Part shown: positions 1 through 6,983 of the stretch, in pieces | Layout of the letters: every line of letters starts with the position of its first letter | Position numbering within the stretch: position 1 is the first letter of the stretch | Source of the DNA: Fidelibacterota bacterium | GTDB lineage: Bacteria; Fidelibacterota; Marinisomatia; Marinisomatales; TCS55 | Length of the DNA stretch: 9,868 bases | NCBI GenBank assembly: GCA_002701875.1 | Contig: NZWI01000040.1 | Span: 1 to 9,868, forward strand | Direction of reading: 5' to 3' | Program-made: the position numbers and the translations under genes | Notes under the pieces: generated by a model | Seen by the model: the letters and a program-made list of their open reading frames with translations, nothing else | What the model was told of the DNA's origin: nothing | The model's database searches: none

Positions 1-53
1 TAGATTTCATCAACTTTGATGTGTATAAAGACAAATCCGCACTAACAAAATGA
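1..53 (+). CDS. C-terminal end of an unidentified upstream gene (partial)
   Basis: The frame beginning at base 3 is open from the window edge to a TGA at 51-53 and encodes only 16 residues, ending YKDKSALTK. The other two forward frames hit stops within the first 43 bases. The main support is that this stop overlaps the next start codon in an ATGA arrangement (50-53), the same junction seen at 503-506 and 3118-3121. Too little protein is present to assign a family or function, and a chance open stretch this short is possible. Confidence 0.45.
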   Translation, partial: DFINFDVYKDKSALTK

Positions 54-193
54 ATAGTAAACCTATAGCAGTTGGACTTGTGTTTGGTGTTGGTTTGGGA
101 TTGGCTTTAAAGAGTTGGCTACTTGGAATTATGTTTGGAATAATTTTTTATGTAGCACTTAATGAAGCTGAGAAGAAGAAACAAATTAAATGA
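50..193 (+). CDS. Small hydrophobic membrane protein, 47 aa, unknown function
   Basis: An ATG at 50 opens a 47-codon frame closed by TGA at 191-193. After a short polar start (MNSKP), residues 6-37 form one long, almost uninterrupted hydrophobic stretch rich in Gly (GLVFGVGLGL, then GIMFGIIFYVAL) with a single K21-S22 in the middle. It could be two short helices forming a hairpin or one long helix. The C-terminus is charged (EAEKKKQIK) and would probably stay in the cytoplasm. The start overlaps the stop of the preceding frame by 4 nt, which suggests translational coupling. I recognise no family. Coding status rests on the membrane-like composition, the charged tail and the junction, so it remains tentative. 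Confidence 0.5.
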   Translation: MNSKPIAVGLVFGVGLGLALKSWLLGIMFGIIFYVALNEAEKKKQIK

Positions 194-257
194 AACGCCT
201 CTGGGTCAAATAATAGCTAATTTTTAGCATGCAAATATTTAAATATTCAAAGTCTAT
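194..257 (+). other. AT-rich intergenic gap with a palindrome; possible promoter region
   Basis: The 64-nt gap contains a short inverted repeat, GCTAA/TTAGC (216-220 and 224-228, 3-nt loop), and a perfect 14-bp palindrome AATATTTAAATATT at 234-247. I see neither a convincing -35/-10 pair nor a Shine-Dalgarno sequence ahead of the ATG at 258. The stem is too short and too AT-rich to be called a terminator. The palindrome could be an operator, but in sequence this AT-rich it may be chance. Confidence 0.3.
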
Positions 258-506
258 ATGAAAAGTTGGTTAAAAAATAATTCAGAGCCATTAAACTGGA
301 GATTAATTGGCTGGATAGGGGCTGGTTTAGTTATTTTTGGATATTACCTCAATGCAAATGAGTATATAGCCTCATGGCTTATTTGGATTGTAGGAAATAT
401 TATGGTAGGTATTTACTCTATATATAAAAAGGCATACTCAACTGCAGTTATGTCCTTTATTCTTACAATTATGAATATTTATGGATATATCCTCTGGTTA
501 TCATGA
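258..506 (+). CDS. Small three-helix membrane protein, PnuC/SWEET-fold-like
   Basis: An 82-residue protein with three predicted membrane helices at about residues 15-32, 38-56 and 60-81. The pattern W-IVGN (43-47), a Tyr/Lys-rich turn (53-60) and a terminal YGYILW (75-80) resembles the W-GN...YGW-W pattern of PnuC-type nicotinamide riboside/NMN transporters. Those are about 200 residues or more. This protein is the size of one three-helix bundle, like the SemiSWEET half-transporters that work as homodimers. It lacks the PQ motif of true SemiSWEETs. I infer an inner-membrane protein that probably oligomerises; the substrate is unknown. There is no visible ribosome binding site at the chosen ATG. 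The stop overlaps the next gene's start (ATGA, 503-506), so the two are very likely co-translated. Confidence 0.75.
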   Translation: MKSWLKNNSEPLNWRLIGWIGAGLVIFGYYLNANEYIASWLIWIVGNIMVGIYSIYKKAYSTAVMSFILTIMNIYGYILWLS

Positions 507-1654
507 ATTCAATAACCGCTGAAAAAGACTTCCCTTCAGCAAAAAATTTTGTTTATCTAAATGCAGCTAATGTGTCCCTTATGTATAGTGGTGCAAAAAA
601 TGGCATTCAAGACTGGTTTGAAGATGTAGCCCTTAATGGAAGCAATAATTTTGATGACAATGCTGAACAGAATGTTTTTAAAAACCTTCATTTGGCAGCC
701 GCTCGATTAATTAATACATCGCCTGATAATATTGCTGCAGGATCCAGTGCTACAGAGCTACTAGGCTCGTTAGCTTGGGCAGTTTTACCAACAAAAAATC
801 AAAACGTTGTTAGTACAAAAATAGTCTTTCCAAGTACAGTATATCCTTGGCAGAGAGTAGCTAATTCAACGGGATGTGAGATTAGGTTAGCAAAAGAGAA
901 AAATAATTTTGTCGATGTAGACGATATTATCGATTTGATTGATGAGAACACAAAAGTGGTATGTATTTCTCATGTTGAATTCAGTAATGGTCAAACTTTT
1001 GATTTAGATTTATTATCAGAAGCAGCTCATGAGTATGACGCATTATTCGTTGTGGATGCAACGCAGTCTGCTGGCGCCATACCTATTGATGTTAATAAAA
1101 GTCCGATCGATGCTCTAGTTGCTGGAGCATATAAATGGTTATGTGGACCATTTGGTGCAGCTTTCATGTATGTCGCACCCCATCTTTTGGATCAGCTAGA
1201 ACCAGGACTTGTTGGATTTAGAAGCCATAAGAATATGTGGGATCTAGATGCATCTAGGATTGAATATCCTCAAGGTGCTGAGAAATTTGAATTTAGCACT
1301 ATGGCTTTTGGCTGTGCAATTGGTCTTACACAGTCAATTGATTATCTAAATACAATTGGCATAAAAAATATTTTCCAGTACAATAAGGGACTCAGCAATA
1401 TTTTGCTTGAAGGTTTAAGATCAAGAAATGCAGTGATTACTTCTCCACTTGAGAAAAAGTATAGTTCATCCATCATAACGGCTCATTTTGATGGAGTAGA
1501 TACAGAGGAAATAATTAAAAATCTTAAGATCTCTCAGGTTTTTGTTTCGAACCGAGCGGGCTCAATACGATTTTCACCACACCTTTACAATACTGATGTA
1601 GATATTCAAGCGACTCTTGTCGAGCTCGACAAGATTATTCAAATAGTATCATAG
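503..1654 (+). CDS. Class V aminotransferase-like PLP-dependent enzyme
   Basis: A 383-residue cytoplasmic fold-type I PLP enzyme of the class V (cysteine desulfurase/isopenicillin N epimerase-like) family, close to the usual 380-410 residues. Family features in order are the N-terminal substrate segment (VYLNAAN), the Ser/Thr-rich phosphate-binding turn AAGSSATE, H157 that stacks on PLP (SHVEF), D185 and Q188 of VVDATQSAG that contact the pyridine ring, the Schiff-base lysine K211 in AYKWLCGPFG, and R356 of IRFSPHLYNT for substrate carboxylate binding. The Cys-bearing loop of SufS/CsdA desulfurases (HHC before the final Arg motif) is absent, as VFVSNRAG runs directly into IRFSPH. No iscU or suf genes lie nearby. 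An aminotransferase, epimerase or lyase is therefore more likely than a sulfur donor; the substrate is unknown. The start is fixed by the ATGA overlap with the small membrane protein. Confidence 0.88.
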   Translation: MNSITAEKDFPSAKNFVYLNAANVSLMYSGAKNGIQDWFEDVALNGSNNFDDNAEQNVFKNLHLAAARLINTSPDNIAAGSSATELLGSLAWAVLPTKNQNVVSTKIVFPSTVYPWQRVANSTGCEIRLAKEKNNFVDVDDIIDLIDENTKVVCISHVEFSNGQTFDLDLLSEAAHEYDALFVVDATQSAGAIPIDVNKSPIDALVAGAYKWLCGPFGAAFMYVAPHLLDQLEPGLVGFRSHKNMWDLDASRIEYPQGAEKFEFSTMAFGCAIGLTQSIDYLNTIGIKNIFQYNKGLSNILLEGLRSRNAVITSPLEKKYSSSIITAHFDGVDTEEIIKNLKISQVFVSNRAGSIRFSPHLYNTDVDIQATLVELDKIIQIVS

Positions 1655-1684
1655 TTCGGTAAGGTCTAAATAGTATTAATTTCT

Positions 1685-3121
1685 ATGATGGCAAATATTC
1701 ATCATTTAGTCGATAGTCAGCCTGAGATATGTTCCACTTTAAAGCAAATTGGACAGATTGCGCATACCAATGATAAAGAAGTGTATGTGGTAGGTGGGGT
1801 TGTGCGTGATTTATTTTTAGATCGCCCGCTAAATGAAATTGATATAATGGTTATTGGAGATGGCATTCAATTTGCTCAAGTACTTGCAAAAGAGATGGGT
1901 GTTAAAAAAGTTGTTCCATTTCCCAAATTTTCTACAGCTCATATCCCCTCAAGCCCAGTTCCTATAGAAGTTGCTGCAGCTAGAAAAGAATCTTACGATG
2001 ATGATTCAAGGAAGCCAAAAGAAGTAATTTATACAGATTTAAAAGGGGATTTAATCAGGAGGGACTTTACAGTCAATGCTATGGCGATGAGCCTAACTCC
2101 CGAAGATTTTGGTGAGTTACACGATCCATATAATGGAGTCCAAGATCTCCAAGCGAAGAGACTGGTTACACCTTTAGACCCCGATAAGACATTTTCTGAA
2201 GATCCAATTAGAATGATGCGTGCTGCATATTTTGCTTCAGGTTTGGGATTAAATATTGATAAAAAATGTATGAAATCAATGCAGCAAAAAGCAGATCGGA
2301 TTAAAATTGTTTCACAAGAAAGAATCACTACGGAATTTTCAAAAATTCTATCAACACCAAAACCATCTGTAGGGTTAATTATCCTTCAAGAGACAGGTTT
2401 AATGGAATATATATTTCCAGAGATTCATATTATGTTTGGAATGGATCAAACTGGAGAATGGCATCATAAAGATATTTTTTATCATACTATGCAAGTTGTA
2501 GATAATGCGGCACAACTCTCTAATAAAATGAAACTTCGTTTTGCAGCTTTAGTTCACGATATTGCAAAACCCAATACTCGTAAAATTGATCCAAAAAAGG
2601 GATATACTTTTCATGGACATGATGCAATTGGTGAACGGATGCTTAATAAAATTGCCAAACGCATGAAGCTTTCCAATGAATTGAAAGATTATATAAAAAA
2701 ATTGACCCTTCTTCATTTGAGACCAATCGCATTGGCAAAAAAAGAGATTACTGATTCAGCGGTTCGTAGAGTAATGGTAATGGCTGGAGATGATATTGAT
2801 GACCTTTTGACTCTTTGTCGAGCAGACATTACTACGAAAAACCCTCAAAGAGTAAAAAAGTATATGAGCAATTTTGAACAGGTAGAAATAAAAATGAAAG
2901 ATGTAACTGAACGAGATGCATTAAAATCCTTTCAATCACCTGTAAGAGGAGCAGAAATCATGAAGATATGCGGTTTAAAAGAAGGGCCTGTTGTTGGAGA
3001 GATTAAGTTTGCTATTGAAGAAGCCATCTTAGATGAAAAGATCGATAATAACTATGAATCGGCACATGAATATTTAATGGAAATAAAAGATGGGTATTTA
3101 AAGAAGGCCGCAAAAAAATGA
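1685..3121 (+). CDS. cca: CCA-adding tRNA nucleotidyltransferase/poly(A) polymerase family, with HD domain
   Basis: A 478-residue class II nucleotidyltransferase that adds or repairs the 3'-CCA end of tRNAs from CTP and ATP. The catalytic head has GGVVRD (37-42), the metal-binding carboxylates E51 and D53 followed by GDG (58-60), RRDFTVNA (125-132), which sets NTP recognition, and EDPIRMMRA (172-180). A tRNA-binding helical region follows. An HD phosphohydrolase domain covers about 255-380, with H267 in FYHTM, H291-D292 in LVHDIAKP and H310/H312-D313 in FHGHD; in family members it can act on 2',3'-cyclic phosphates or nucleotides. The first catalytic carboxylate is Glu where Asp is usual. The start could be either of two adjacent ATGs (1685 or 1688), and no Shine-Dalgarno is evident. 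A poly(A) polymerase role is a less likely alternative. The stop overlaps the receptor start by 4 nt. Confidence 0.9.
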   Translation: MMANIHHLVDSQPEICSTLKQIGQIAHTNDKEVYVVGGVVRDLFLDRPLNEIDIMVIGDGIQFAQVLAKEMGVKKVVPFPKFSTAHIPSSPVPIEVAAARKESYDDDSRKPKEVIYTDLKGDLIRRDFTVNAMAMSLTPEDFGELHDPYNGVQDLQAKRLVTPLDPDKTFSEDPIRMMRAAYFASGLGLNIDKKCMKSMQQKADRIKIVSQERITTEFSKILSTPKPSVGLIILQETGLMEYIFPEIHIMFGMDQTGEWHHKDIFYHTMQVVDNAAQLSNKMKLRFAALVHDIAKPNTRKIDPKKGYTFHGHDAIGERMLNKIAKRMKLSNELKDYIKKLTLLHLRPIALAKKEITDSAVRRVMVMAGDDIDDLLTLCRADITTKNPQRVKKYMSNFEQVEIKMKDVTERDALKSFQSPVRGAEIMKICGLKEGPVVGEIKFAIEEAILDEKIDNNYESAHEYLMEIKDGYLKKAAKK

Positions 3122-5355
3122 AACACCGCCTAACTATTTTTACTATTATACTTTTTCAATCTTTTATTTGGACACAAACTATGACTGGTTCAGTAAAGGA
3201 TCGACTAACTAATGGTAACCTGAATGGTGTCAATATAACGGCTCAAGGCTCTTCACAAGGGACTTCAACCGATGTGGATGGATCATTCAATCTAGATGTA
3301 TCTGGTCTTTCACAAGATCAAATGATAAAATTTCAACATATTGGATATGATGTACTAGTATTACCCTTAGATAGCCTATTAAATGGGCCTAAGATTATAA
3401 CACTTCAACCTCGAGTACTTCAATTTGAGGCCGTTGAAACTGCGGGGGTTAAACGCAAACCTGCGATTGAAAAAGACCTCCCTCAGACCGTTACGATTTT
3501 GCAAGCTGAGGAGTTTGAACTAAGGGCATTTGTAGATGCAGGAGACCTACTAGCGACAGACCAGAGTATCCAAGTGGAAGAATCTCTATCAGGTCGTAAA
3601 ACAATTTCTATTCGTGGTGGGAATGCTGATGATGTACTAGTACTATATAATGGATTTAGATTAAATCGACCTTATGATAATGTGTTTGATTTATCCTTAG
3701 TTGATATGCAAAATGTTGAACAAATTGAGATTGTAAAGGGTGGTCACTCAGTGCTGTATGGGCCTGATGCTTTTTCAGGGGTCGTTAATATTGTACCAAA
3801 GAATACAAAGGATAAAAACGTTAGAGTCTCTCAACAATTTGGCTCATATGCTTCGGGGTTTTGGAATGCAAATGCGCAAGCCCAATTAGGAAATACTTTT
3901 TTGTCACTAAGTCAAAAACAAGGATCTTATAAAAGAGTATTTGAAGATTTAGATGTAGATGATACTGGCCTTTTGACAAAACTAACCCACCGATCTATGG
4001 ATATGTCAAATCGTTTAAAAGGAAATAAGGTTAATGGGAATCTAGAATTTAACGTAACTCAAGATGACCAATTATTTCATAACAAACGTGATTTTAATAA
4101 AATTAAATCGCAGAATCAACTTTTTGGAATTCAATATGATGGTGTATTAGGAATATTAGGTGAAATTGAAATTGCAGTTGCTAATCATAAGCTTGAAGAA
4201 ACTCAAGGCCTCAACAGTTATACTGGTTTTGTATCAAGAAAACTAGATCATAATGCAAATAAATTTGAAGTAAGAAAATATGTTAACTTGAATAGGTTAG
4301 AGTGGATGTTTGGTACTCAAATGGAAAAATCTCTTTTAAAGTTTTGGGATGACCGTAGTTTAACAAATGTTAAACAAGTAGGTTTAAAGGGTGCCGATTT
4401 GAATCGAGATCAATTTGGATTTGCTACCGTTTTAAAACTACACTCAAAAGGTGATGATGCAGGAAAATGGCTAACAGATTTAGATGTGAGTTTCAGGCAA
4501 GATCAAGTTAAAGATTATAAAGATAATTTAGTTTATAGAGGCAATCACGTGCCCGGAGTTGATGGTCGTACCTTTTTAGATTTTGGTGAGAATAACTGGA
4601 ATAACAAGATTGTTAAAATTTCGACAATTGCTTCAAAGCGTTCATTAAACAAGACGATGGCGTATTGGGTGACAACAGGTAACAATGTAAAATTTCCCTC
4701 TTTGCAACAGCAGATTAGCTTAACTGATGTACCTCCCGGTGGGCGCACAGCAAATTTATTACCAGAAAAAATGAAATCACTTGAGATTGGAATTAATGTG
4801 GTAAGCCAACCTGCAGATATCCCAACGATTGATCAGTTAGAACTTCAAGGAAGTTTCTTTCGCAATGATTTTATTAATAAAATGCGAATTACATATTTAT
4901 TGGGGATGCCCATAGGATATTACGAAAATATTGGTCATGCTGATATGATGGGCTTTGAGGCAAAAATGAAAGCTAAAACTTATGGTGGTGCTTTAGTTGG
5001 GGAAATCGGTTTTTCAAAATACAAAGTATCAGATCAAAGTGCTTTTCCATTTAAATCAACTTTTAAACTCACGGTAAATATGACTGCAAAATGGAAATGG
5101 ATTACTTTTGGAACGCGATGGTTTCAAGAAGGTGAACAAGTTGGGATGATTAATGTGCCTTCAAAAGGCTTTAATGAGATTGAATTACCTGCTTTTTCAA
5201 ATTATGATATCTATTGGACAGTTGACGTTAATGTTGGACCAATAAAAGGAGATATTTCCTATTCTGGACGTAATTTAAAAAAGAATGATACTTCTTTGAA
5301 TGGTCTTATGCTAAGAGATACACGAAAATATTTTACTTTTAGTACAGAACTGTGA
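3118..5355 (+). CDS. TonB-dependent outer-membrane receptor with N-terminal carboxypeptidase-regulatory-like domain
   Basis: A 745-residue outer-membrane receptor. Residues 1-20 are a Sec signal peptide (KHR, then a hydrophobic core). A CarboxypepD_reg-like beta-sandwich follows at about 21-98, with the signature TDVDGSF (51-57) and HIGYD. A TonB-box-like segment (EAVETAG, 104-110) comes next. The plug domain spans about 120-226: DLPQTVT, the SIRGG turn, VLVLYNGFRLN, VEQIEIVKGG and VLYGPDAFSGVVNI (212-225). The remaining 510 or so residues fit a 22-strand barrel with many aromatic, alternating strands, ending in FTFSTEL. Such receptors import siderophores, vitamins, metals or oligosaccharides using TonB-ExbBD energy. 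The sequence gives no substrate, and no SusD partner follows. The start overlaps the CCA enzyme's stop (ATGA) and the gene is coupled to the following lipoprotein, which probably acts with it. Confidence 0.9.
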   Translation: MKHRLTIFTIILFQSFIWTQTMTGSVKDRLTNGNLNGVNITAQGSSQGTSTDVDGSFNLDVSGLSQDQMIKFQHIGYDVLVLPLDSLLNGPKIITLQPRVLQFEAVETAGVKRKPAIEKDLPQTVTILQAEEFELRAFVDAGDLLATDQSIQVEESLSGRKTISIRGGNADDVLVLYNGFRLNRPYDNVFDLSLVDMQNVEQIEIVKGGHSVLYGPDAFSGVVNIVPKNTKDKNVRVSQQFGSYASGFWNANAQAQLGNTFLSLSQKQGSYKRVFEDLDVDDTGLLTKLTHRSMDMSNRLKGNKVNGNLEFNVTQDDQLFHNKRDFNKIKSQNQLFGIQYDGVLGILGEIEIAVANHKLEETQGLNSYTGFVSRKLDHNANKFEVRKYVNLNRLEWMFGTQMEKSLLKFWDDRSLTNVKQVGLKGADLNRDQFGFATVLKLHSKGDDAGKWLTDLDVSFRQDQVKDYKDNLVYRGNHVPGVDGRTFLDFGENNWNNKIVKISTIASKRSLNKTMAYWVTTGNNVKFPSLQQQISLTDVPPGGRTANLLPEKMKSLEIGINVVSQPADIPTIDQLELQGSFFRNDFINKMRITYLLGMPIGYYENIGHADMMGFEAKMKAKTYGGALVGEIGFSKYKVSDQSAFPFKSTFKLTVNMTAKWKWITFGTRWFQEGEQVGMINVPSKGFNEIELPAFSNYDIYWTVDVNVGPIKGDISYSGRNLKKNDTSLNGLMLRDTRKYFTFSTEL

Positions 5356-6203
5356 TGAAAAGAATTTTATTCCCAATTTTTCTAATATGGATTTCTTGCA
5401 CAGAAAATCCCTTTGGTGGTGAGAAGAAAATAGCGGACCGAACGATATCAGGACACGTCAAGCTAGATAAAGTTGATTTTTACCCTAAGGGATACCATAA
5501 CGGAGTTTTAGTTTGGTCTGAGGGGTTAGGCCTTCAGACTACAACTGATATTGATGGCTCATTTGAATTGACATTGCCTGCATCGAGTGAATCATCAAGC
5601 GGTGCTATTATAGATGGAGATTATACAATTCAATTCTTTTTAGGAAATTACAAAGTATCATCAGTTACCGTAACTTTTGCTGCAGGGCAGGTTGTTAATG
5701 ATGAGAAAGTTATTAATCTAGAAGGTGAATTGCGTCGAGATGTTTCATTGACCCGCCTGGCAGGTGTTCATACTGATGTTTACCCACCAATTATTTCATC
5801 TGGATTTGATAGTGATATTATCACAAAGGTGCAAGTTACACCGGACAAGACAGATATTTATTTTCATTTGCGTAAGGTAGTTACCAGAACTTCATCCATA
5901 TATACGGGTCTACTAATTAGAGAAGTTGATAGTAAAAAATTAGCCTATACAGTAGATATTGATTCTGCGACAATTATGAAAGAATATATGGACCGACCAA
6001 GCAAAACATTAGAGTTCATTTTTAATTATACAGATATTAATCTCCCGGGAGGTATTTATGAGGTAATTCCGTATTTGGTACTAGATAGGGAAGATATTCC
6101 TCAAACAATTCTGAACACTTTAGGCTCTGGATATGATACTTTTAGCCACAGTTATTTTCAATATCCATTTTATCGGACAGGTGGACAACTTGTTGTTGAG
6201 TAA
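5355..6203 (+). CDS. Predicted lipoprotein with an N-terminal Ig-like/carboxypeptidase-regulatory-like domain
   Basis: Starting at ATG 5355, the 282-residue product has a short signal peptide (MKRILFPIFLIWIS) and a lipidation cysteine at C15. The -3 residue is Trp, atypical for a lipobox, but the overall form matches FCB-group lipoproteins. Residues 27-115 look like a beta-sandwich with a TDIDGSFEL motif (64-72), followed by DYTIQFFLGNYKV and a hydrophobic strand ending in INLEGEL. Residues 125-282 form a second beta-rich region (DVYPPIISSG onward) that I cannot assign. No enzymatic motif is visible. The likely site is the outer membrane, periplasmic face or surface, as partner of the receptor just upstream. 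A GTG at 5352 would add one residue and give a 4-nt overlap. I prefer the ATG, which overlaps the receptor stop by one base and directly begins a normal signal peptide. Confidence 0.78.
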   Translation: MKRILFPIFLIWISCTENPFGGEKKIADRTISGHVKLDKVDFYPKGYHNGVLVWSEGLGLQTTTDIDGSFELTLPASSESSSGAIIDGDYTIQFFLGNYKVSSVTVTFAAGQVVNDEKVINLEGELRRDVSLTRLAGVHTDVYPPIISSGFDSDIITKVQVTPDKTDIYFHLRKVVTRTSSIYTGLLIREVDSKKLAYTVDIDSATIMKEYMDRPSKTLEFIFNYTDINLPGGIYEVIPYLVLDREDIPQTILNTLGSGYDTFSHSYFQYPFYRTGGQLVVE

Positions 6204-6263
6204 AATAAAATGAAACTTTTTGTCTTTTAATGAGTCAAAAATCAATGAGGTAGGAGATTAGAT
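6204..6263 (+). other. Intergenic gap before the efflux block
   Basis: These 60 nt separate the receptor/lipoprotein group from the Yip1/efflux group and are the most likely place for a new promoter. I see no clear -35/-10 pair and no TAnnTTTG-type promoter element of the Bacteroidetes kind. A weak AT-only inverted repeat (TTTTTG at 6217-6222, CAAAAA at 6236-6241) is too weak to call a terminator. The only strong signal is the Shine-Dalgarno site at the 3' end. Confidence 0.3.
6252..6256 (+). promoter_or_regulatory. Shine-Dalgarno site of the Yip1-family gene
   Basis: AGGAG lies 7 nt before the ATG at 6264, near-ideal spacing. It sits in the 10-mer TAGGAGATTA (6251-6260), which recurs exactly ahead of the MacA-type gene at 8310-8319. 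It is one of only two strong Shine-Dalgarno sites in the window and fixes this start. Confidence 0.8.
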
Positions 6264-6977
6264 ATGATTGCAACCATAATCAATACATTCACAGCGCCAA
6301 GTGAAACATTTGATAACATTGTAAAAGATTATAATTGGAAACAGGCAATGATGCCACTTGCGCTTATTATGGGGCTTGCTATTATTTCTGGATTTGTATT
6401 ATCAGATCAAATTGCAGATTTACAATGGGATCAAATTCAGGAAAGCATTAATAATAATCCCAATATTTCTGAAGAACAAAAACAAGAAATTTTAGGCAGC
6501 CAATATGATCGGGTCTATTCTAGATCAGGAGCATCTTCTATTTTTACCTATGTTACTATGGCTCTATCATGGCCAATTAGAATCGTATTTTGGTCCCTAT
6601 TTTCAATGCTCGTAGGTAATTTATTCTTGGGAGGTGGATCAGGATTTAGCCGTGTATTTTTAGTTGCATGCTTTGCTTATCTTCCATCTGCTTTAGAACT
6701 CATTATCAAAACACCGATTCAATATATAACCGAAAATTTGATGATATTTACGGGCTTGGGAGTACTAGGTGTTGGTGAGCAGGGTGAATTTTTAAATAGT
6801 TTTTTAGCTGGTATTGATCTTTTTGCTTTCTGGCGTGTATATCTTATGGCAGTAGGATTTAGTTACTTATATAATAAACCCTCAAACTCAACATTAACTG
6901 TCCTCTCAGGCTTATGGATTTTTGGACTAATAGTTTTTGCTGGAATGGGAGCATTCTTTGCTGGAATGGCAGGGTAA
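6264..6977 (+). CDS. Yip1-family integral membrane protein
   Basis: A 237-residue inner-membrane protein with about five hydrophobic helices: roughly 28-47, 96-122, 128-150, 172-192 and 208-233. The N-terminus (FTAPSETFDNI, then W25-K26 before the first helix) matches the start of bacterial YIP1 domain proteins, whose typical opening is a P-x-x-x-F segment followed by W and a hydrophobic helix. A polar region, about residues 48-92 and rich in Gln, Asn and Glu (ISEEQKQEIL), separates helix 1 from the rest and may lie on the membrane surface. Bacterial Yip1 proteins have no settled biochemical role. The gene lies 6 nt upstream of the TolC-like gene, so it is probably transcribed with the pump. 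A helper role in pump assembly or membrane organisation is inference only. The start is set by the AGGAG at 6252-6256. Confidence 0.75.
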   Translation: MIATIINTFTAPSETFDNIVKDYNWKQAMMPLALIMGLAIISGFVLSDQIADLQWDQIQESINNNPNISEEQKQEILGSQYDRVYSRSGASSIFTYVTMALSWPIRIVFWSLFSMLVGNLFLGGGSGFSRVFLVACFAYLPSALELIIKTPIQYITENLMIFTGLGVLGVGEQGEFLNSFLAGIDLFAFWRVYLMAVGFSYLYNKPSNSTLTVLSGLWIFGLIVFAGMGAFFAGMAG

Positions 6978-6983
6978 GAAAGG

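Noticed and set aside
2029..2328. 99-codon frame on the minus strand within the CCA-adding enzyme gene
   Set aside because: It lies wholly inside a well-supported gene, its product resembles no family I know, and nothing around it suggests a real minus-strand gene.
4545..4748. 67-codon minus-strand frame within the receptor gene
   Set aside because: Antisense shadow of the beta-barrel coding sequence with no start signal or recognisable product.
6210..6230. Six-codon frame MKLFVF in the gap before the Yip1-family gene
   Set aside because: Too short and without a Shine-Dalgarno; the stronger signal nearby belongs to the ATG at 6264.
6214..6243. Possible terminator (TTTTTG/CAAAAA) after the lipoprotein gene
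   Set aside because: The stem is six mostly A-T pairs with a 13-nt loop and no following T-tract, so it is far too weak.
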